Positions 35,016 to 45,937 of a stretch of 64,000 bases of DNA are shown piece after piece. The position numbers and the translations under genes are program-made. Under the pieces are notes generated by a model, which had not been told where the DNA came from, ran no database searches, and saw only the letters and a list, made by a program, of their open reading frames with translations. The DNA comes from Lota lota (lineage: Eukaryota; Chordata; Actinopteri; Gadiformes; Lotidae): assembly GCA_026745465.1 (NCBI GenBank), contig JACYXH010000692.1, forward strand, positions 1,563,757-1,627,756, given 5' to 3'. Numbering within the stretch: the first letter of the stretch is position 1; every line of letters begins with the position of its first letter.

Positions 35016-35818
35016 ATTGTACATTTTTGGAAATACAATTATAATAATGCTTGCCTACCGACACCCTGAGAGCAACATTTTATTTAATATTCCTGAGTTT
35101 TCTTACACAGCAATTGGAAATTTAAACTACAAGCAAAATGTACACTCACATTGTTATGCATGACTTAGCTTGAAACTCAAACACATAATGTATTAACCTT
35201 TATCCTTTCTATTAAGGATTCATCTCTTTTGTGCTGGTAATTCAAACTCAATAAAGGTAAGATGAGCCTTCTTTTTACTCAGCCAAAATTGGCCAGCTGT
35301 AATGTCATCTATGTAATGTAACATCTATCTGTCCCTTCAAAAGCAGGGAAAACAATCCACCCCTCATTACCGTCTGCAGTCACTGCGGTATTGGTTGCGC
35401 CTGTTATTTCCCATGTGTCAAGTAGAGACATTTACTCACCCAGACCATAATGTACTAAAGACATTAGCAGCCCTGATTGGATGGCCATGTTCCCCTTTTT
35501 AAGGTGTGCGCACACAAAGAAAAATGACTCCTTCAAAGAAAAACAAGGCAGTCACCTTTACGACATGGTTTCACTCTCTCGCTGGGGAGGAAATAAATAA
35601 TCTAAACCCTTGACGGCGGCATAATTAATAGTGATGTTTAGCGGGTCCATGTGAACAGACCCACTTAATCTAATTTTGTTTCCACACCACGATTTGTAAA
35701 GGACTGCAAAATGACGCGCCATTTGCCATTGTCTCTGCCTGAGACAACGGTAATTTTTCTTCCTGCGTAATTCCAACTTTTTCCGGTTTCCCTTAGCCCT
35801 GGAACACAAAACACAATC
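35013..35818. other. Unique DNA, candidate conserved block near 35.44-35.78 kb
   Basis: 35,440-35,780 lacks simple repeats and includes cggcataattaatagtgatg and cacttaatctaattttgttt, with dense AT-rich homeodomain-like cores. The frames are shadows without domains. Confidence 0.3.
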
Positions 35819-35834
35819 CCCCCCCCCCCCCCCC
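35819..35834. repeat. Poly-C (16)
   Basis: Uninterrupted C tract. Confidence 0.93.
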
Positions 35835-36440
35835 ATTCCCTTCCCACCCCACCACTACCATGCTAGCTCTCCTTTTTCCGGGCACACCCTCGCTCACTCG
35901 CTTTCTCCATCTTCCCTCCGGTGGCTTTTTCCAACTCCCCAGCTCCCATTTGTGCTTTTCTCTCCAATTTAGCCACGTTCCGAAGCCATGGAGGCTCTGG
36001 AGCACATTAGCTGTTTTACAACTTCCCCAGAACACATTATGGCCACTGATCTAAAATGTCAGCACTACAAATGCCTTGTCCACATCCCATTATTTGCCAC
36101 TAAATGTTAAGCGTTTACATTCATGCGGCGCAATATATTTGACATTTCAGAGAAGGCACAGTCGGGTCCGCTCTTGTGTTTTTCTCTGGCGGCCTTATAT
36201 GTCATTTATTAGCATGCTAACAAATGGAAATCCCCCTAGATGTCAAAAGGATTGTTTTCCTCTGTTCAGTGTCCAAAGGAATTATGCCTAGATGAGATAA
36301 TATAAGTATAATATAATAAGACACTATAGTGGTTGAAATGACCCGCTTACAAGGATGAGAAGTCGATAAAAGGATTAGCGTATCAAGAGAAGAATACCAA
36401 CTACTATAACTTCGAGAAACCAACTACGAGAAATAGAAAT
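35835..36440. other. Unique DNA, candidate conserved block near 35.97-36.24 kb
   Basis: A repeat-free stretch includes tgccactaaatgttaagcgt, ggcgcaatatatttgacatt and ttattagcatgctaacaaat. It looks more like regulatory than coding DNA. No conservation data. Confidence 0.3.
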
Positions 36441-36623
36441 ATGGACAAAATATGCGTAATATTACAAGTATTTCTACTCTTTAATATTCATCCACTGAAA
36501 GGAGCTGCCTGTGAAAATCCGGCTGGATACAGTGGCTATGCCTGTGTTCTGTTGTCAATGTATGTCACGTTATTGTTATTCCTATACTCTTATAGCTCAG
36601 GCAGACTTCGTTCACCATCTTAA
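36441..36623 (+). other. Weak small-ORF candidate with two hydrophobic segments
   Basis: A true ATG starts a 60-codon frame. The N-terminus is signal-like (ICVILQVFLLF) and a second hydrophobic segment follows (ACVLLSMYVTLLLFLYSY), with Cys residues between. There is no family match, and the Kozak context (aaatatgg) is moderate. AT-rich DNA easily gives such frames, so chance is the leading explanation. Confidence 0.15.
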
Positions 36624-37130
36624 CGCAAACAAAATAAATTAACAAATGAGTAAATGTTCGAGTTGGCACGACCACCATTGTACCACTACCACTGTGCTTC
36701 CCCCAATAGCCGTCTGAGTATAAACCCACTGGGCGGGATCTTTCAGAACAGACGTCTTCTTCGTCCTCACATAGCACAAAGGGTATGGCAACAAGCCAAA
36801 GATAATGGAGGAATTAGACTTGCCTGCCCACCCAACCACCGCACCACCAAGCCCCCTTTTTTACCGCGAAAATTAATGAGGCAAGGCAAAATGTTTGAAC
36901 AAACCTCCTGGCCCTGAGGAGAGGAGGTCCTTGACCTCCCTGCCATTTTTACAATGTCAACTGGGTAGACTGTCATTTCACACACGCCGTGGAAGACTGA
37001 TGGCGCCTGACAAAAGCGAGAAAGTAAGAGAAAATACAATTAGCGGGCTCGTTGGACAGGGCAAGAGGAGGCCATTTATTCAAACTGCCGAGTGACAGCC
37101 TTTAGCTGTTAGCCACCCCATATTCTATCT
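36624..37130. other. Unique DNA, no gene seen
   Basis: Overlapping short frames on both strands without domains. 36,840-37,080 is free of repeats. Confidence 0.35.
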
Positions 37131-37134
37131 GCGT

Positions 37135-37175
<41 letters not shown>

Positions 37176-37255
37176 AACAGGTGTGTGGGAGTGGGTGAAA
37201 GCATAATTGTGTGGAAGCTTAGGTGCATGCTTCGGTATGTGTGCGTGTGTGTGTG

Positions 37256-37301
<46 letters not shown>

Positions 37302-37370
37302 GGCACACAGGTGTTGGTGCAGGCATAGATGCCTGTATGTGTTTGCATGTGTGTGCATAAGTGTATGAGA

Positions 37371-37412
<42 letters not shown>

Positions 37413-37424
37413 GTGTGTGTGTGG
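37131..37424. repeat. Three (GT)n tracts
   Basis: GT repeats at 37,131-37,172, 37,236-37,300 and 37,370-37,424 with short unique spacers. Confidence 0.95.
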
Positions 37425-37579
37425 TTGGCACCTAGCAACCGCCACCTATTTAGACGTGACCTTTCTGATTGGTGCTCTTTGGATCTGTGTCCTTGTTCTC
37501 CCAGAATATCGTCCACATCCAAGGCGTGGGGAGGCCCATTGAAGCCCGGTCATAAACAGTGATCTTAGTGGGGATGTGC
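37425..37579. other. Short unique spacer
   Basis: No gene or named repeat. Confidence 0.35.
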
Positions 37580-37762
37580 ATGGGGGGGGGGGGGGGGGGG
37601 GGGATAACTACAGTGGTGGGGCAACATTGATTGATTGCCCGCGCTCGCAGCCAAAAACGCCTCGGCACCGTTTGTGTTGTTGGATAGCGGCAGGCGATGA
37701 GCGAGATCTGTTAATTTGAGAAAACTGTCTGGTGAGATTGAGAGAGAGAGAGAGAGAGAGAG

Positions 37763-37805
<43 letters not shown>
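37580..37805. repeat. Poly-G (24) and (GA)n
   Basis: G run at 37,580-37,603 and GA repeats at 37,737-37,805 interrupted once by GATTGA. Confidence 0.95.
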
Positions 37806-37808
<3 letters not shown>

Positions 37809-38035
37809 GACCGACCAGGGCAAGCTTTAAAACGAAGCCCTGGTGAGCCGCCCATTGCAGACGACTGAGAGGGAAAAGTAAAAAAAAAATGTTTTGTTGT
37901 TGTTGTTGTTATTGCTTAGTTTTATCCAAGGATAGTTGTCCTTTTGTCACAGCCCACAGACAGAGTGGCCCATTTTCAAGTAGAGTCTCAATGGAGACAC
38001 ACACGGGTCACAGAGGGAAGTGTGAGCCTGTGTGC

Positions 38036-38084
<49 letters not shown>

Positions 38085-38460
38085 TGTGTGTCTACGTGTG
38101 TGTGCTTGCGTGTATGCGTGCTTGTGTGTCTTACAGTGCATGTGTGTGTGGTGTGATTGTTTGTGTTAGTGTGTGTGTGTGTGTGTGTGATTGTTTGTGT
38201 TTGTATGTGTGTGTGTATTAGAGCAAATGTGTGAGTATTTAAATGTATTTGTGTTACTGTTTGTCTGTGTGTGTGTTTGTGCATGCATGCATGTTTTGTG
38301 TGTTATACAATGCGTGTGTGTGTGTGTGTTTGTGTGAGTGTGCTTGTGTGTATGTGTGTGTGTGTGTGTATGTGTGATTGTTTGTGGGATTTTGTATCTG
38401 TGTATGTTAGAGCACATGTGCATATGAGTATTTATGTTACTGTGTGTGTGTGTTTGTCTA

Positions 38461-38516
<56 letters not shown>

Positions 38517-38520
38517 TGTA
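38036..38520. repeat. GT-rich compound array, 485 bp
   Basis: Blocks of pure GT (38,038-38,081; 38,467-38,515) are separated by TGTGTTTGTGTGATTGTTTG-type variants. One internal segment (gtgattgtttgtg with a tgttagagcaaatgtg-like word) recurs near 38,150-38,245 and 38,370-38,430, a partial higher-order duplication. Confidence 0.92.
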
Positions 38521-40477
38521 GTGGGCGTCTGGCAGTACACAGACAATCCACCAATGTCTCTCAGGGACTGCTATGCGGCCAAACAAATAGTCTTGTGAAG
38601 ATGAAAGTTGAGAGAACAAGACAGATGAGTACGATGTAAACTCACTTTCACACCCAACACATACCCCTCTGTTTCTCGACAAAGAAGAAAACAATGGGAA
38701 GTTCATCCATCTATTTCCCTATATCCGTCTGTCTGTCCATCTTTCTATTCATTTATTCATGTATTCATTTATTTATTAAAGTATATGTTGAGCCATAAGG
38801 CGAGACAGCCGCAATATGTCTGCATGGCTGAAGTCTCCAACAATATGGCACATAACCAACGGTATGAAATCCTCTTGTTCCTTTTGTCCAGCATTAGCTC
38901 CAAAAATAGCATAAGGTCAAACAGCATTCTGGAAGGAAGAATGGTGAACCTGCTAACCAACACCCACATGAATCTCACTGCATTGTCTCTTCTCTTAGCC
39001 AATGACAGGAGGTCAAGTGTTAAAGCCCCAACTCCTCCCATTTAGCCATTTGCTACATGGGGATTACATCAACGTGTTTGGGATAATTGAAAGTCAAGTT
39101 ACCAAGGCAACAAGCGATAAACTAGGTCGACAAGTTGATGGATAACGACGGAAGGACAGGTGGATGTTGCTAGATGGATTGGTTTCTGAGTATCGTGTAA
39201 ATTAAGGCACATTTAAGTGATATTTCTGTGTGTTACACATGGCCACTCTATTGCTATTCACATAATGTGCTGCACACATAAGTAGCTCGCATAAGCAGAC
39301 ATTTTAGTCTCACAATACAGGGATGTCATTGCACCAAAAAAAAAATTATTCAAACATTTAAATTAAATACTACAATTAAAGTGGGCTTTAAAAGATTAAA
39401 GATACTGATGAAATTGACAACTATGCGGTAATGAGTAGCCAGAGAAGTGTTGTATTTTGTAAGCCCCATAAATGAGAAAGCCAAATTCCTAGATCTTCAT
39501 ATGCAATCTTTTGTTGAAAACATATAAAGAACGGTGGTTATCAAAAAGGACTGCTTTGAGGCCCACAAATACTAATGTTGCTCAAATCCCTGTGAAGGTT
39601 ACAAAAAAAGGAAAATAAATAAAAGGTTTCCTGTTAAGTTTCTGCCATACCTTGTCTCGTGCCAACAGTATCAAGCTCCAGATCAGGGACAAGTGGGTGT
39701 CTAATCCATGAAATCATTATAATTCTCATGGTAAAAATCTCTCCCAGGCTGACAATCAGTAATTAGGATCCAGGTCTCCAGGTTGCCAAAACCTTAACAG
39801 TGGTATTTAAAGGGGTGACCATTGCCTGGAATGGTCTGCAACTGAGCTGTCAAGGCCCCAGCCTAATTACCTGATATCATCTCATTTAGGCGGTCCGTGC
39901 AATGCCCGCTATGTCATTTATTCATTTCTTTCTTTCTTTATTCCCCCTTTCCTACCAAAGTAGCCAGGATGGTGGCTTCACAGGGATGGAAGTTGTATCA
40001 ACAAGCTGTTTTACATGTCCCGTGATGCTCCTCTCCCAGCTGGGACCCCTTATCATACACCTCCGTCAGGTGTCTACTTATGTGCTTTTATGCTTGATAT
40101 AAAAGTACCAGGGAGCCCACCCGACCGTAGCACTAACAAGCTTTTCCCCTCCCCTTTTTGTTCACTATTTGCATCTTAGGTTATTTCGTTCTTTTCTGAT
40201 ACAGGAGCCATTACAACGCTCCAACAAGTTCTCATCGGACGGTGGAGGCGTACGCGGTGAGAGAGGCTGCAGTCGGTGGGATGCATTTTGGAAAAGCAGC
40301 GGAGCACCTATTGCTCTGTCAACTCTCAAAAGGTCCTTCACCTCATTCTTCATCACTTCATTGAATTCCGGAACGTATTCCTCTTCTTCTTTTTTATATA
40401 TGTTGTTAGGTACCTATGGAATGTGTATTTCATCCCTGTCAGAGTCCATCTCTAAAATGTCAAGTAGGAGCTACCCC
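38521..40477. other. Unique DNA, no gene seen
   Basis: A TATTCATT/CTGTC patch lies at 38,720-38,780. The frames at 38,769-39,045 overlap on both strands without domains. The 38,800-39,130 block is otherwise repeat-free and may be a conserved non-coding candidate. A short CT patch at 39,920-39,950 precedes more unique DNA. Confidence 0.35.
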
Positions 40478-40535
40478 TCCTCTCCCAGTCTCTCTCTCCC
40501 AGTCTCTCTCTCTCTCTCCCTCTCTCTCTCTCTCA
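40478..40535. repeat. CT-rich tract
   Basis: CT repeats with CC and CA interruptions. Confidence 0.9.
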
Positions 40536-40710
40536 CTGTGCCAACCTCCTCCTCCATAAATTAATGTTTGTGTCCCGTATCGATTAGCATGAGGCTCACA
40601 TGATGTGGCGGGGATTGTTTTATTTTTTTAATGATTAAATAACTAAATAAAGAGGAGGGAGAGAGAAAAACATACCTTGGAAAAAAAGTAAAAGAATTGG
40701 AGAACAGAAG

Positions 40711-41130
40711 GGTGGGTGGGTGGGTGGGTGTGTGATGGACCTCTGAGACTGGGGGGATGGTAAGATGGATGGGAAGGACGAGGATGGAGGAGGAAAGAGG
40801 ACGGGATGGAGGAGGAGGAGGAGGAGATGGAGGGGGAATGAGGGAGGATAGAGAAGGAGAGCAGGAACAGGGTGAAGGAAAGAGGGAGGAGGAAGTAGGG
40901 AGGATGGAGGAGAGAGGGAGGAGGAAGGAAAATGGAGAAGGAGAGAGGGAAGAGGATGGGGGAGATAGGGACGAGGAAGGAGGTAGAAGGAGGGAGGGAG
41001 GAGGAAGGGAGATGGAGAAGGAGAGAGGGAAGAGGATGGAGGAGGGATGGAGGAGGGCTGGAGGAGGAAGGGGGGAGAATGGAGGAGGGAGGGAGTGAGG
41101 GTGGAGGAGGGAGAGAGGGAGGGTGAGAGA
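40711..41130. repeat. (GGGT)n then GGA-rich tract
   Basis: GGGT repeats (40,711-40,731) are followed by about 370 bp of imperfect GGA/GAA purine sequence with a loose 30-45 bp period (ggaggaaggga, gatggagaaggagagaggga recur). The frames are Gly/Glu/Arg or Ser/Pro artefacts. Confidence 0.88.
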
Positions 41131-41440
41131 TAATAGCTTGAGACTACAGCACGTTGGTATCAAAGACACTTTCTTTCCTTTCTTTCATTCTTTTTTTTTG
41201 TTGCATTCCCTCCGCAATGGGGGCTTCTCTTAATAATCCAACCATTACCCTGTGGTACTCTGCTCACCACTGGGGCCCCAGGCACCCATGCCATCGCAGT
41301 TTCGTCCCTCATCAGCCAACACTGCCAGAGAAACAGAGACACGAGGAGAGAGCGAGGGAAGGATAGAGTGTGTGAGAGATAGAGTGGGAGGAAGAGTGAG
41401 AGGAAGAGAGACAGAGAAGAGAAAGCGACATAGAGAAAGG

Positions 41441-41815
41441 CAGACAGAGTAAGAGACAGACAGCGTGTGAGAGAGACAGAGAAAGACAGACAGAGGAAGA
41501 GACAGACAGCGTGTGAGAGAGACAGAGAAAGACAGACAGAGGATGAGACAGACAGGGTGTGAGAGAGAGAGATAAAGACAGACAGAGGGAGAGACAGACA
41601 GTGTGTGAGAAAGACAGAGAAAGACAGACAGAGGGAGAGACAGACAGCGTGTGAGAGAGACAGAGAAAGACAGACAGAGGGAGAGACAGACAGCGTGTGA
41701 GAGAGACAGAGAAAGACAGACAGAGGGAGAGACAGACAGTGTGTGAGAGAGAGAGAAAGACAGACAGGGAGAGACAGGCAGCATGAGAGAGAAAGAGAGA
41801 GAAAGACAGACAGAG
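41441..41815. repeat. 46-bp GAGACA-type minisatellite, about 8 units
   Basis: Units start cagacagaggga and contain gagacagacagcgtgtgaga near the middle. Six full units are 46 bp, one is 44 and the last is degenerate. The tandem structure explains the repeated Cys-Leu-Ser minus-strand frames, which are not a gene. Confidence 0.9.
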
Positions 41816-42146
41816 AAAGAGAAAGAAAGTGAGGAGGAAGAGGAGGAGGATGACAGGAGAGAGGAGCAGGGGGATGTGGTAATGGTTGGCCGGGCACCTT
41901 GCGGTAGGATAACAGAGTGATAATAATGGGCAGAGGCGAGCAGAAGCCATGTATGTCGTGCAGGAGAATAATTGCTTTCCTTTCAAGAGCTCCCACTTAA
42001 TTGGCCTTGCTGTTGTGGAAGGCAAGTCTGAGAGGGCAGAAGGACAGATGAGAAGGAGAGGTAAAGAGGGAGCAGGAAAGAAAATGAAGGCATGAAGAAA
42101 ATGACGGGAGGGTGGGAGGGAGAGAAAGATTGTAGGGGGAGAGGGT

Positions 42147-42148
<2 letters not shown>
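41816..42148. other. Purine-rich unique DNA
   Basis: GA-rich flanks of the minisatellite. The 41,880-42,020 part is unique. Confidence 0.35.
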
Positions 42149-42187
<39 letters not shown>

Positions 42188-42189
42188 GC
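42149..42189. repeat. (GT)n
   Basis: About 18 GT dinucleotides ending in GCGTGTG. Confidence 0.95.
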
Positions 42190-42574
42190 TCATAGCAGAG
42201 TGTTCGGCTTCTTCTCTACACCTCTGTTGCGCCGTAGCCATGGTGCTGCTCTTCATCAACCTGGAGATATTTCACACGCGCGCACACAGACGCATCACAA
42301 ACAAACAAACAAGTTTGACCCAAGTTGCATCATGGCACTGATCTCTGACAGAAGGAATACCATATTAAATATTTCTAAGACTCTCAGAGTTTGTCTGTCC
42401 ATATCTGGCCGTATCTTGGGAAACCATGCATTCCATTGAGCTACCCCAAAGATTCTAGAAGGCAACCAACATGGCCCACGGTCTTTTTTGACAGAAGCAA
42501 CAAGGATATATGAAGCCAATATTTAAAAAAGCCACATCAAGCCAGGAGAGCTTGACCCTCAGCCTCACATAAGA
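42190..42574. other. Unique DNA, no gene seen
   Basis: The short frames are unsupported. A CACGCGCGCACAC patch lies near 42,275. Confidence 0.35.
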
Positions 42575-42680
<106 letters not shown>

Positions 42681-42699
42681 CCTGAATATATACAGAACT

Positions 42700-43060
42700 T
42701 GAATTACAAAATTAACATTAATTCAGTGGTTGGCTCCAGCGGTTTCCTGAGTAATGTGAAATGTGCGGATTTTGTGGTCTGATGGTTTAATTCAAATGTG
42801 GTGCGCATTCCAACAAACCGCCACAGGTTTAAACAGTCGATAATCAAGATTAACCACCTGTTGTAGAGCGGCCCAGCAGCCAGTGCTCAACAGGTTGGAG
42901 AAACGCTGTCCTACAGTGGCCGAAAAAAAAACACACAAGCGCAGCGGCGGCCATTGAACCTGTTCCCTTATAATTGCACTAATGAGGCAGGGGTTAAGGA
43001 GCACTAGAACATTGTCATTGTTAAATACTGAATGCTATTAAATTGCTCCCCTGCCTATTT
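42700..43060. other. Candidate conserved non-coding block
   Basis: Repeat-free DNA with attaattcagtggttggctcc, gatggtttaattcaaatgtg, ataatcaagattaaccacct and cttataattgcactaatgag. The density of TAAT-type cores and lack of frames suggest cis-regulatory sequence. Untested. Confidence 0.3.
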
Positions 43061-43390
43061 CACGTTTTTTTTTTTCTTAACAAGGGGTCAGTCCAAGGCA
43101 CGCACAAGGACCACTACCGAAAGCGAAAGCGGCTCGTTAAGAAAACACCTACCTGTGTCTGCTTCAGAGTGAGAAGACACGAGAGCAGTGTTGTTTCCTT
43201 GCTCTGGTTGATGATGTTTGTGTAAGACGCAGCCCGTGTCTCTGTGCATGTTAGACGTCATCATGCAGTGTGCAACATTGGTTGTGTTCGTTTGCGGCTC
43301 ACCTGCCGCCTGGACTCGTTGATTCAGATTACGGTAACAGCGATTCAGCGATTCGTGACGTTACCTCCCTCCAAGGTGGCAGATTGAACT
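43061..43390. other. Unique DNA, no gene seen
   Basis: A T11 run near 43,065, then unique sequence with short unsupported frames. Confidence 0.35.
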
Positions 43391-43398
43391 CGTGTGTG

Positions 43399-43459
<61 letters not shown>

Positions 43460-43465
43460 TTGCAC

Positions 43466-43512
<47 letters not shown>

Positions 43513-43520
43513 CACACATA
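43391..43520. repeat. (GT)n followed by (CA)n, self-complementary
   Basis: GT repeats at 43,391-43,459 are separated by only about 10 bp (gcttgcacgg) from CA repeats at 43,468-43,510. The strand could fold into a hairpin of more than 40 bp. Confidence 0.96.
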
Positions 43521-43570
43521 CACAATATGTAGCTTAAGTACATGCATGGTCTGTAGCCCCTGAATGGTAA

Positions 43571-43660
43571 CCATCATCACCATCATCATCATCATCATCA
43601 TCACCATCATCATCGTCATCATCATCATCATCATCATCGTCATCATCATCATCATCATCG

Positions 43661-43697
<37 letters not shown>
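43571..43697. repeat. (CAT)n trinucleotide tract
   Basis: About 42 CAT/ATC triplets with a few CAC and CGT variants. On the minus strand it is (GAT)n and directly follows the last sense codons of the LINE-like fragment. The Asp and Met runs are artefacts. Confidence 0.97.
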
Positions 43698-43894
43698 GCC
43701 GAGGCCACCGGGGCAGCTCCGGCTCCTGAGATGACACCTTCCCACACGTCGCGTTCCTGCATGCCAGGGCGCAGTTCATCAGTGCGGACGTCGCCAGTGT
43801 CCTCCTTCAGCACATCCACATATGTTGTCCTCTCGACCGCATCTCGACCCCTCGACTCTTCTTTCGCCTCACGTATTTGTACCTTTGCCCTTGA
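43694..43894 (-). mobile_element. C-terminal remnant of a probable RTE-type LINE
   Basis: A minus-strand open frame of about 66 codons contains ERTTYVDVLKEDTG, ELRPGMQERDVWEGV and a stop inside the (TGA)n tract at 43,694-43,696. The T-Y-x-D-x-L-K-x-D-x-G ... M-x-D/E-R-D-x-W pattern matches, from memory, the last residues of RTE/Rex3-like LINE reverse transcriptases. Such LINEs end in short tandem repeats, as here. No RT core is present, so the copy is 5'-truncated. Confidence 0.45.
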
Positions 43895-44117
43895 TTACGA
43901 CCGTGTACCGAACCATTGCCTCCAGCTCCAGTGAAGACAGCTCTTCCTGATTCAACCTGCCTGTCGCCGTCAGTCGTTCTTTTGAGTCCGACAGCTGTTT
44001 GCACCAGCGCCACAGATCGCTCCTCTGGTCTTGAGGTCCTTCAAGGAGGATGAGATCCAGGCACTGAGGCACCTGACGTCTTCCTCTACTTTGAGGGTCC
44101 CTCCACTGCTGTTGCAC
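43869..44117 (-). other. Unrecognised 82-codon open frame next to the LINE remnant
   Basis: Protein-like content (PQCLDLILLEGPQDQRSDLW, CKQLSDSKERL, NQEELSSLELEAMVR). It overlaps the LINE-like frame by about 25 bp in another frame, so a frameshift could join them. No domain is recognised. A pyrimidine-rich acceptor-like stretch precedes it on the minus strand. Confidence 0.3.
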
Positions 44118-45242
44118 ACTTTTGGACAGTAATGAGTAAAAAAAAATATGACTTTGCCTAGTGACTACTGTAACTAATTAGTAATACAATTTCAGTAAAC
44201 ATTTTACAGTTAACCCCCCCCCCCCAAAAAGAAAAGCAACAAGTTATCTTAAAAAATGGAAATGCTTTCAGCAGCTGGAAACAATCCTATTACCTTGATT
44301 TTGTCGGGAGGAATGATGACAAGAACAATGTTGTCAAACGTAAATTGAGTGCAGGTCGGGAAAAACTTGTTATGCAAATGTGTGCATTTGTATATTGATA
44401 GAAATGCGTTGGCAACGTGTTTGCCTCTTTTTCAACTTACCGACATTTCGTTTGGGTCTACCTGTTTGAGCCCTAGTGCAGGTTATACTTTGGTTTAAAC
44501 CTTTTTAGGAAATACAGTAGTTGTTCAAAATACAGTGCCTCGTCATCGGTTTGAGGCAGGTGTGCTTTTCATCTAGCATGTGCATTTCATGGATCCATAG
44601 GATGCAGAAAACAACTGCTAGTTTGAAACCTTAGCTGCGCATGCTAATTACTGGCAATTAGCCTGACATTCACATAGAGGCGCACATGCCAAATTGGAAT
44701 TTTAAGGACAAAGGCCACAATTACCAATTTTGTGGAGTGTAATAGAAAAGTATTACAATGAGTGGTGTAACTCATTGCTGTTTGGCAGTTAGTAATATGT
44801 AATGTCATAATGTTCCTTTTAAAAGAGTAACCAGTAATGACTGATAAATGATATTTTTGAGTAACATTTCTGGTAACAAGCCACTAAATGAAATACATTG
44901 TAGATCTACATTCAGGACGGTGCTGCTACACCTTCAGAAGTGGTGAAGGCCTCATTTTTACATGAAAGCAATGACCTTTTACATCAGATGGCTGCATTGT
45001 AAATACTGTGTTCAAGCGAAGAAATTATGTGTACATTTCCTTAGCCAACTGTTTGCTATCGGGGTATACAGTACAGGCTTTCAGAAAAATAAAGACATAT
45101 ATTCATAAATGATTATAATCAAATATTTCATGTACATTTGTTTCATTTTTTGTAAATATAAGCACTTAACAGCCAATGCCCATAGCGCTGGCTTCTTGAA
45201 GATTTGGACCTCACATCAATGACCAACACCAGAGAACCACAT
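44118..45242. other. Unique AT-rich DNA, no gene seen
   Basis: A C11 run at 44,214-44,224. 44,630-44,740 (catgctaattactggcaatt, gccacaattaccaattttgt) is a candidate conserved block by composition. No supported frames. Confidence 0.35.
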
Positions 45243-45257
45243 GTGTGTGCGTGTCTA

Positions 45258-45288
<31 letters not shown>

Positions 45289-45290
45289 TA
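45243..45290. repeat. (GT)n, imperfect
   Basis: GT repeats with CTAT interruptions. Confidence 0.93.
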
Positions 45291-45412
45291 TTCGTACAAA
45301 CAAACCCCCACCCATCTGTCACACACACACAACAGCCTTAACTCGAGCAACTCAAGTGCATTTTAAGGGGCACAGTGTTTATAAAGTGGTAGGAGAAAGG
45401 CCAGAGGGAGTG

Positions 45413-45509
45413 GGAGGTGAGGGGAGGGGAGGTGAGGGGGAGGGGAGGGGAGGGGAGGGGAGGGGAGGGGAGGGGAGGGGAGGGGAGGGGAGGGGAGGGG
45501 AGGGGAGGG
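45413..45509. repeat. (AGGGG)n pentanucleotide array
   Basis: About 19 copies of AGGGG, nearly perfect after 45,439. Each unit offers a GGGG run, so the plus strand has strong G-quadruplex potential. Confidence 0.96.
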
Positions 45510-45657
45510 AGAGACAGTGGGATCTGTTTTGCTATCACGGCCACACCTGAAGGAAAGTGATGAGCCAGCTGTTTGTGCCTCCGTTTTTGTGTGTCTGTGG
45601 TTTTAAGAGAGGAGCGGGGAATAGGAGAACAGTGACAGGGAAGGAGAGATGGCATGC

Positions 45658-45905
45658 ATGTGTGCTTGTGTGTGTGTATGTGTGAGAGAGAGACTGTGCG
45701 TGTGTATGTGTTTGTGTTTGGGTGTGTGTGTGCGTGTTTGTGTGACTGTGTTTGTAGGTGGGTATTTGTGTGTGTGTGTGTGCGTGCGTGCAGGAACCAC
45801 CTTTATCACCCAAACAGACCGACAGGAAGAGTGAAAGTTTGGGAGATAGGTAAAGAGAGTTAGACAGAGAGAGAGGGGGAGAGAGAGAGCGTGTGTGTGT
45901 GTGTG

Positions 45906-45936
<31 letters not shown>

Positions 45937-45937
45937 A
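45658..45937. repeat. GT-rich tracts with GA spacer
   Basis: Imperfect GT repeats (45,658-45,795), a unique and GA-rich spacer, then GT repeats (45,889-45,937). Confidence 0.92.

Noticed and set aside
38785..39045. Overlapping 86- and 90-codon frames on both strands
   Set aside because: No domain, and symmetry on both strands suggests chance in unique non-coding DNA.
40561..41169. 202-codon Ser/Pro/Leu minus frame
   Set aside because: Pyrimidine-rich simple sequence. No domain.
41160..42025. Long Cys-Leu-Ser-Leu frames of 179-278 codons
   Set aside because: Open only because the 46-bp GAGACA minisatellite and its purine-rich flanks lack stops on that strand.
43534..43779. Poly-Asp / poly-Met proteins
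   Set aside because: Translations of the (CAT)n tract.
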